Made by a program: the position numbers and the translations under genes. Shown here one piece after another: positions 58,421 to 64,000 of a stretch of 64,000 nt of DNA. The notes under the pieces are model-generated. The model searched no databases and was not told the DNA's origin. It was given only the letters and a program-made list of their open reading frames with translations. Positions within the stretch are counted from its first letter, which is position 1, and every line of letters starts with the position of its first letter. This DNA is from Pycnococcus provasolii (Eukaryota; Chlorophyta; Pseudoscourfieldiophyceae; Pseudoscourfieldiales; Pycnococcaceae), in the NCBI GenBank assembly GCA_938743325.2, contig OW568900.1, positions 186,001 to 250,000 on the forward strand, in the 5' to 3' direction.

Positions 58421-61400
58421 ATGGCGGACAACAGCAGCAGCCCTGCTCCTGCTTCAGGAGGTGTTGGTGTTTGTGAGCCTTTGAATAATGACTCTAGCAG
58501 TGACTCTAGCAATGGTGGCAGTGGGTCTTCGGAGTGGCTTCTCGTAAAATCTGCTGGAAAAGGATATAAGGGTTCGAAGGGGTCGAAGGTTTCTGAGACT
58601 CGTGCGTCACCCTCTTTGAATCATGATAATATGCAGCAGCCGCAGCAGACTCAGACTCACGCCAATGGAGTCGGTTCGAAGCAGCAGCAGCATCAGCAGC
58701 AGCAGCATCAGTCGTCGTCGGGGTTGTCAGCTTCAGCACCGCCTTCGTCATCGGCAAACGCAACAGCAGCAGCAACTACAACTACAACTACAACTACAAC
58801 TACAACAGCAGTGACGCGCCAGTACAACCACCAGAAAACGACGACACCACCACCACCACCTGCGGCTGCGGCTTCACCACCCGCTCGCCGCGACTCGTCG
58901 GAAGAACGTCAAAGACGCCAAGACTCGTTCAAACGCAAGGGAAAGGCTGCCATGTCCGACACAGGCGGCGATCACCAAAGCACGCCAAACGGGACCAACG
59001 GACAAACAAGCATACACCAAACGCCAGGACACAGAAGGGGAAATAGCAGCGGGGCCATCCAGCTTGTCAGCCCACCACCGTCGCCAAAGGCGGCGGAGGT
59101 ACTCGCAACCTTGACGTCACCATCCATCACCGCGCCGTTGGCCGGGCGGCCTATGGCGGTCTACGACAGCGACGACGACGAAACCGTGTCCAACCGAAGC
59201 GGAGGCGCGTCGAGCAGTGGAGCAAGCCTTGCTGGCCTTACATACAACAACCACTCGTCGTCGCAGCACCTGCCCGCTGCTGGCGCACCCGCAGCCGTGA
59301 CGACTGACGAAGGTGGTCCTTCGTACTACGACCTCACGCAAGTTCCCGTCGACATTGACGAACTCAGCCGACTCGTCGGAACGCTCGAGAAACCTCATCA
59401 GCAGCCGAAGCAGCGAAAGAAGCATTCCCAGCAGCAGCAACGTCAGGAGCAGCAGCAGCAGCAACAACAACAACATCATCATCACCAGCAGCAGTCGACG
59501 TGGGAGGACATGCTTCACCGCCTTTCCGACTACCTGCTTATCGCATACCGCTGCTGTGACGCCGACTTCCACGCGGTGCTCCGGAAAGCTGTCGTCGAGC
59601 AGGCTGCATTCCCGCTGCAGCTGGCTGACAAGGACGTCATTAACCTTCTGGAGAATCGTGTGCTGAAGCCGCCATCTCACGCGACGCCCGCAAGCCCCAC
59701 GCCGTCGTCTTCGCCAAAGTCGCCCACCGCTGTGGACGATGATGACGAGGCTGCACATAATGCCGCGCTCGAGGCTGTGGCGCTGCGTCTGCTGCAGGCG
59801 ATCGTCGCGGACGGGTCGGTGCCATCAACCATCGCGCCTGCGCCAGCACCCGCGGGAAGCTTGGTGCCGCAGATGCACGGGGGCGGCAGTGCGCAAGCGT
59901 CACCAAGGCAAACCAAGGTGGGCTACCTGGTGATGTTCGCCGCGCTCGCGAGGCGGCATCCCGCGACCGTGCTGTCGATCGCGTCTGAACTCGCGTCGAG
60001 CGTGCACTTCACAGGTGCTTCACGAGTGCCCGCACTTGTGTGGGCATACGCACAAGCAGCGAACGGATCGCGTGCAGCTGGACTCGCGCTGTGGAGCCGC
60101 AATCTGCTCCCACTGCTGCTCACCCCCGTGCCGTCGTCTTCGTCTTCGTCGTCATCATCATTGGCGTCGTCGCCGGCGCCTCCGCTGGTGCGAGGCTGTG
60201 GCAGCCCCGCACCACACGGAGTTGGCCCCTCGCCCTCCTCGTCCTCCTCCTCCAAAAAGAAGAAGAAGAAAGAGAAGGGTGGCAGTGCTGCAAAGTCAAA
60301 TGCTGCGGCTGATGGCGGCAAGTCTGCCGCCACCGCTCCTCGACCACCACCACCGTCCATGGACGTACATCGAAAACTTGCAGCCTCCTTTCTCAGCTTT
60401 GTGCTCAGCGCCAAGCTCCCGGAAACGCCGCATACATCGTTCGCCACGACAAAGCCGACTGCCACCGCCGCCGCCGCCGCGGCGGCTGCCCCCGTGCCGG
60501 CATCGAGCCTCGTGCAATTTCTGCAGGTGTGCCACGTGCCAGGGCGCGGCGGGCTGGAGCAGAGCGAGGCGAAGCGACTCGGACAGCTTTACCCGCGCCT
60601 GCGCGCCGCGGCGCTCCGCCTCGCATCTAAGAAGGGCCTTGGACCGCACGATTCGTTCGCCGTCGGGCTGCTGCGTGCCGTACTTCAGGCGGCGTCAGAG
60701 TACGCAGACCGTGCGAGCGATGCGGCGGCGGCTGCCGCATCCGACACGCCAGCCACACCACCGCGCGGTGGTTGGTTCCGAAAAAGATCGGATCCTCCGC
60801 AGCTTGCAAGCCCGGATCACAAGGCTCTCTCGGCGGACCCGTTCATCGTCGAACTTGCGAGCCTCATGCAGTGGTGCCTCGAAGGCGACCTCGTATGCTA
60901 CGACGAGTGGCGTCGCCTCTACATCGACCATCTGCTGGGGTCCACGCTGCTGCTTCACGCGATGGCGAATGCCGCTGACGATGCAAGTTCACGCGGGAAG
61001 CGCAGCACTTCCGCGAATGGGAAGAAGGCTGGTGGAAGCATGAACTCGACAGCATCCGCGGCGCTCTGCGACAGCATGCTGCGTCAGGTGGCGCACTTTG
61101 ATCAAGAGTCTGCGCCGTCGACGGCGGTGTCGGAACGCAAGCGGCCGCGATGGGCTCCCGCGTGGCTTCCATTTTTTGGCAGCACGGCGTCGTCAGGCGC
61201 TAAGGCGGCGTTGTCGAATCAAAATGCTGTCGGCCCGCTTGACCATCTGCAGTACACTCAGGAGCAGTGGCAAGCTGCTGCCGCTGCCGCAGAGCGCATG
61301 AGAGCCGCCCTCGGCGTGCCGCGTCGTCAGGCTAAGGGTTCATTCCAGCCTTACGTTGTGATAGCGATGGTGGCGGTGCTCGTGCTGATCTCGCTCATCG

Positions 61401-61618
61401 CCGGCGCTGTGCAGGTTCGTGCCGATCGCCTCGCTTGGACATCAGATGCGCCTTACACGATCGAGCGTGGCGCTCGTGTCATGTGCCGTGAGCTGCTGAG
61501 CGTCGTGCTTCCACCACGAGGCTCTGCGGGTATGTGCGGCGTGGACGTGGCACCGTGGCTTGCGGCATTAGACGGCGCCAACGAGGAGTCCGCACAGGCG
61601 ACGCTAGGAATCGTTTGA
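58421..61618 (+). CDS. TMEM214: TMEM214-like ER membrane protein
   Basis: A 1065-residue product. The first ~330 residues are disordered (Ser, Gln and Thr runs; KRKGKAAMSD). The conserved body includes WEDMLHRLSDYLLIAYRCCD, ADKDVINLLENRVL, then GYLVMFAALARRHPATVLSI at ~500 and RVPALVWAYAQAANGSRAAG followed by LALWSRNLLPLLL. This is the LPxLxWxxxQAxxGD..GLxxWxxxLLP signature of TMEM214/DUF2359. A membrane segment lies at ~977-998 (YVVIAMVAVLVLISLIAGAV), with a short lumenal tail. TMEM214 in animals anchors caspase-4 at the ER; the plant role is unclear. Inserted homopolymers make it much longer than usual (~690). It ends 117 bp from the convergent RRP42 gene. Confidence 0.75.
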   Translation: MADNSSSPAPASGGVGVCEPLNNDSSSDSSNGGSGSSEWLLVKSAGKGYKGSKGSKVSETRASPSLNHDNMQQPQQTQTHANGVGSKQQQHQQQQHQSSSGLSASAPPSSSANATAAATTTTTTTTTTTAVTRQYNHQKTTTPPPPPAAAASPPARRDSSEERQRRQDSFKRKGKAAMSDTGGDHQSTPNGTNGQTSIHQTPGHRRGNSSGAIQLVSPPPSPKAAEVLATLTSPSITAPLAGRPMAVYDSDDDETVSNRSGGASSSGASLAGLTYNNHSSSQHLPAAGAPAAVTTDEGGPSYYDLTQVPVDIDELSRLVGTLEKPHQQPKQRKKHSQQQQRQEQQQQQQQQHHHHQQQSTWEDMLHRLSDYLLIAYRCCDADFHAVLRKAVVEQAAFPLQLADKDVINLLENRVLKPPSHATPASPTPSSSPKSPTAVDDDDEAAHNAALEAVALRLLQAIVADGSVPSTIAPAPAPAGSLVPQMHGGGSAQASPRQTKVGYLVMFAALARRHPATVLSIASELASSVHFTGASRVPALVWAYAQAANGSRAAGLALWSRNLLPLLLTPVPSSSSSSSSSLASSPAPPLVRGCGSPAPHGVGPSPSSSSSSKKKKKKEKGGSAAKSNAAADGGKSAATAPRPPPPSMDVHRKLAASFLSFVLSAKLPETPHTSFATTKPTATAAAAAAAAPVPASSLVQFLQVCHVPGRGGLEQSEAKRLGQLYPRLRAAALRLASKKGLGPHDSFAVGLLRAVLQAASEYADRASDAAAAAASDTPATPPRGGWFRKRSDPPQLASPDHKALSADPFIVELASLMQWCLEGDLVCYDEWRRLYIDHLLGSTLLLHAMANAADDASSRGKRSTSANGKKAGGSMNSTASAALCDSMLRQVAHFDQESAPSTAVSERKRPRWAPAWLPFFGSTASSGAKAALSNQNAVGPLDHLQYTQEQWQAAAAAAERMRAALGVPRRQAKGSFQPYVVIAMVAVLVLISLIAGAVQVRADRLAWTSDAPYTIERGARVMCRELLSVVLPPRGSAGMCGVDVAPWLAALDGANEESAQATLGIV

Positions 61619-61735
61619 GTGCAAGGTTTCGCGCAAAACATTTGTTGCTAAAACTCCCTCTTTTTGTAGTAATCTGATAATTTTTTTTCTTTTAGAGGAA
61701 CACACGTGACGTGACACATTACAATGGTTGTACAT

Positions 61736-62743
61736 TTACTCGTCTGACATGGCATCGTCGACGAGCTGATCAATGTGAGCGCGCATTTGCTCATTCGTTC
61801 GCTTGGCAATGGCGAGCGCATCGGCGAGCGCCTGGGCATTCACGAGGTTTCCACCCGTACGCACATGGCATGCATTTCCGCCTCGATCTGTGGTGATCAT
61901 GGCGTGCCACTCGGATGCCATGAGTTCGTCTCTCGTTGGATCCACGTAGAGCACGTCGCCGCAGCTGTGCACGGTCGTCGTGAGTAAAGCACTCTGCTCT
62001 GGCGCGAACGGCGTCACTTCGTCGTCGACGAGCTCGAGTTCGATTTCGCGCTCCGCGTCGTTGTCGTCGTCGTCGTCGTGCGCCGCCTTTTCTCCGTCGG
62101 GACTCTCCACGACACGTACGAGCGGTATGCTCGTATTTCTCAGCGCAGCATATATTCCCGCCATGAGCACGTCGGTCGTCGCGAGGTCGTCGCGCACGAC
62201 GTGTACGTGAACGTACAGCCACCAGACGCGTTTATGCGGTACTACGCACAGCGCCTCCAGGTTGATACAGTCCTGCGCACCATTTTCGCCTCTGGGAAGG
62301 AGGGCGGCTGCAAGACGTGCGGCAACGGCGTCCGTTCGCGACGTGGGCATGTCCGCCGACGACGGCAAGGCGTTTGCGTGCGCACCTCCTCCCGCGGCGG
62401 CTGCTGGGTCGGCGTGCGCGCCCGTTTGCGGCGTCGCCGCGAGTGCAGCCGCCCCAAACTCGACAGAAATCTCAATCGCACCACTCTTAGGTCTGATAGG
62501 TCTTGGTGGCGCGACGTCCGCACGTACGGTGACGATGGCAGCGACTGCGGACGATACTTTGAGAGCACATGATCCGTCCATAAGAGGAGCAGCCCCAAGA
62601 CTCATGGAGTAGGGTCGGAATTCCAAACAAGATCGTCCATCCAGACGTATGCCGCCTGAAATTCTTCGAAAACTTCCAAGGCAGTCACTCGAAGCTATTG
62701 CTAAACTTGCGCCATGAGACGCACCTAACGGCGGCATCGCCAC
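61736..62743 (-). CDS. EXOSC7: Exosome complex core subunit RRP42 (RNase PH-like)
   Basis: A ring subunit of the RNA exosome, which handles 3'-5' RNA processing and decay. The 335-residue chain opens FRRISGGIRLDGRSCLEFRP, the RNase PH start (R.DGR). It has strand blocks GSCALKVSSAVAAIVTVRAD and GAIEISVEFGAAA, the RRP42-type CINLEALCVVPHKRVWWLYV followed by HVHVVRDDLATTDVLMAGIYAALRNTSIPLVRV, and the C-terminal NAQALADALAIAKRTNEQM helix. The phosphate-binding catalytic residues of bacterial RNase PH are not preserved, as is usual in eukaryotic ring subunits. An acidic insert (DDDDDNDAERE) is lineage-specific. The start at 62743 gives a plausible short N-terminus. A telomere-like block lies ~104 bp upstream. 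Confidence 0.87.
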   Translation of the reverse strand: MAMPPLGASHGASLAIASSDCLGSFRRISGGIRLDGRSCLEFRPYSMSLGAAPLMDGSCALKVSSAVAAIVTVRADVAPPRPIRPKSGAIEISVEFGAAALAATPQTGAHADPAAAAGGGAHANALPSSADMPTSRTDAVAARLAAALLPRGENGAQDCINLEALCVVPHKRVWWLYVHVHVVRDDLATTDVLMAGIYAALRNTSIPLVRVVESPDGEKAAHDDDDDNDAEREIELELVDDEVTPFAPEQSALLTTTVHSCGDVLYVDPTRDELMASEWHAMITTDRGGNACHVRTGGNLVNAQALADALAIAKRTNEQMRAHIDQLVDDAMSDE

Positions 62744-62846
62744 TTAAAGGGTTAGAAAAGAAAGAATTCGTGAAGAATTCTTACAAACAACGTTTCTTCT
62801 GAAAAAAGATTAAAAAGGTGCACGCGGCGCGCGGCGGCGGCGGCAG

Positions 62847-63136
62847 CCTAACCCTAAACCCTAACCAGAAACCCAACCCCGAAAAGAAAAGAAAAGAATA
62901 CCAAACCCCTAAACGAAAACCCGAAAACGAAACCCCACGCCTACTCTTATGATGATGATGTTAGGGTTACCCTAGGGTTACGTTAGGGGTTCCAAGGGGG
63001 GCACCCAAGCTTGCGAAGTGTTAGGGTTTCGGCATCTAGCTACCTTAGGGTTACGAAGGGGAGCCCATTAAAAAAGGAGGAGCCCATCAGCTTCAGCCCA
63101 AGCTTGCGAAGTGTTAGGGTTTACGCCACTGATCTA
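62847..63136. repeat. Telomere-like motifs and a ~93-bp direct repeat between divergent genes
   Basis: CCTAACCCTAAACCCTAACC (62847-62866) contains an exact AAACCCTAA. TTAGGGTTA-type units on the opposite strand follow at 62961-63052. A tandem duplication repeats CCCAAGCTTGCGAAGTGTTA at 63004 and 63097, each followed by GGGTTT and later TAGGGTTACGAA. It fills the shared promoter region of RRP42 and the next gene. Confidence 0.8.
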
Positions 63137-63254
63137 GGGTTACGAATGAGCGGCTGCGAACCTCCCTCCCCTGGGAGATATCATTCCCCTGGAGCCTCAA
63201 ACTCAAACTACATACGCTCGCTCAATGTCCGTCGTCGCCAAACCCAAGTGTGCA

Positions 63255-64000
63255 ATGAGTGCACGTGGCCTGCCCGCCTTGGGTTCCCAGCGTGCTCATA
63301 GACTTCGTGATCATCTTCCTGTGAAGTCTGTGAATCTAATTAGCAGGAGGAGCCTGAGTAACCAAAACACTCCCCAGAATGGGTCCTATTTGGGATTAGC
63401 AGCAGCAGCTTCTTCTCGTTCAACGCCTGATTATGCAACAGCCTGCAGAACAAGTCAGTCTTGTTCTTTTCCTTTGAAACCTTGCAGGACTTCTTCGTCT
63501 CAGAGGAAGAAGAAAGCGTCTTCTTCATCATCTTCTTCATCTCGTTCAAGGACGTTTCCAGTCGTAGCGGCGCTAAGCAGCCACCCGCTCGGCGACGACT
63601 CGTTGGAAGATAAAAAACCAACCTCGGAGGATATCCCGTCCGAAGTTCGTACAGCCGTGCTCGATGCCGCCGAGTCGCTCGGATCAAGGGTCACCGTAGG
63701 TGACGTCGCCGCACGATCAGGCGTCTCGCTGCCGCAGACGGAGCGCGCCCTGCAGGCGATCGCCATGGACGCGGGAGGAACGCTCGAGGTCACGGAGACG
63801 GGCGAACTGACGTACGTGCTCCCCCGCGACGTCGGAGCAAGACTCGCCGCAAAGAGCGCAAGGATACGCCTCGAGCCGGTGATTCAAAAGACACAGAAAG
63901 TCATGAGCTACGTCGTTCGCGTGTCTTTCGGGACGGCACTCCTTGCCAGTATCGCGCTCGTGTACACCGCGCTGTACCTCGTCATGAACAGCTCGAACCG
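63255..64000 (+). CDS. At5g03900-like plastid membrane protein, 5' part
   Basis: An open frame from ATG 63255 (MSARGLPALGSQRAHRLRDH) to the window edge (248 codons, incomplete). A long Ser/Arg transit peptide (TSSSQRKKKASSSS) is followed by a helix-turn-helix-like region (EVRTAVLDAAESLGSRVTVG, DVAARSGVSLPQTERALQAI, AMDAGGTLEVTETGELTYVL), and then PRDVGARLAAKSARIR. A membrane segment comes last (RVSFGTALLASIALVYTALY). This order matches the plant At5g03900 family, annotated in plants as an iron-sulfur-cluster-biosynthesis-like protein; that function is not evident from this part. Whether the C-terminal domain follows cannot be seen. Confidence 0.65.
   Translation, partial: MSARGLPALGSQRAHRLRDHLPVKSVNLISRRSLSNQNTPQNGSYLGLAAAASSRSTPDYATACRTSQSCSFPLKPCRTSSSQRKKKASSSSSSSSRSRTFPVVAALSSHPLGDDSLEDKKPTSEDIPSEVRTAVLDAAESLGSRVTVGDVAARSGVSLPQTERALQAIAMDAGGTLEVTETGELTYVLPRDVGARLAAKSARIRLEPVIQKTQKVMSYVVRVSFGTALLASIALVYTALYLVMNSSN

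Overview
The window reads as nuclear DNA of a small, gene-dense green alga. I favour a prasinophyte-like chlorophyte such as the Pycnococcus group, but no marker gene here proves the species. Plant-lineage signals are a plastid-type aspartate carbamoyltransferase, a class II trehalose-phosphate synthase/phosphatase, an ALDH22A1-type aldehyde dehydrogenase, an AP2/ERF factor, a BSD2-like zinc-finger protein and the start of an At5g03900-like plastid protein. Eukaryotic signals are TSEN2, FIS1, MOZART1, TMEM53, TMEM214 and RRP42. Genes are GC-rich and mostly intronless. I could place three introns (donors GTATGT, GTATGT, GTACGT). Many N-termini carry Ser/Arg-rich targeting peptides or low-complexity stretches.

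Layout. From the left: TSEN2 (-), a duplicated non-coding block, ATCase (+) facing a PAN/Apple-like membrane protein (-), beta-mannosidase (-), FIS1 (+) facing a spliced MOZART1 gene (-), a spliced coiled-coil gene (+), a decayed piggyBac-like transposase (-), trehalose-phosphate synthase/phosphatase (+) facing a thioredoxin-like protein (-), an acyltransferase-like protein (+), and a complete-looking MULE transposon (-). Then come a large secreted clostripain-family protein (+), an unrecognised acidic protein (-), a TMEM53-like protein (+) facing a JmjC-like/TPR protein (-), and a 226-bp ACTC microsatellite beside a candidate structured RNA. Next is one very large spliced secreted protein (-), with two beta-helix modules and three seven-repeat propeller blocks. 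A BSD2-like protein (+) faces a serine acetyltransferase/EF-hand fusion (-). After that lie a fossil Copia fragment in tandem copies, a small Tc1/mariner-like element, ALDH22 (+) facing an AP2 factor (-), a hAT/BED remnant, TMEM214 (+) facing RRP42 (-), and the 5' part of an At5g03900-like gene (+) running off the right edge.

The genes do not form one pathway. They are mainly housekeeping genes arranged as tail-to-tail pairs only 40-150 bp apart, separated by longer head-to-head regions. Those regions hold transposon debris, C-homopolymer tracts, telomere-like (CCCTAA) blocks and copies of a short dispersed hairpin repeat that sits, in the sense direction, at the 5' end of four genes.

The most unusual items are the 3 x 7 propeller protein (38288-45247), the structured RNA candidate (37539-37830), the dispersed 5' hairpin repeat with one copy inside a reading frame, and the serine acetyltransferase/EF-hand fusion.
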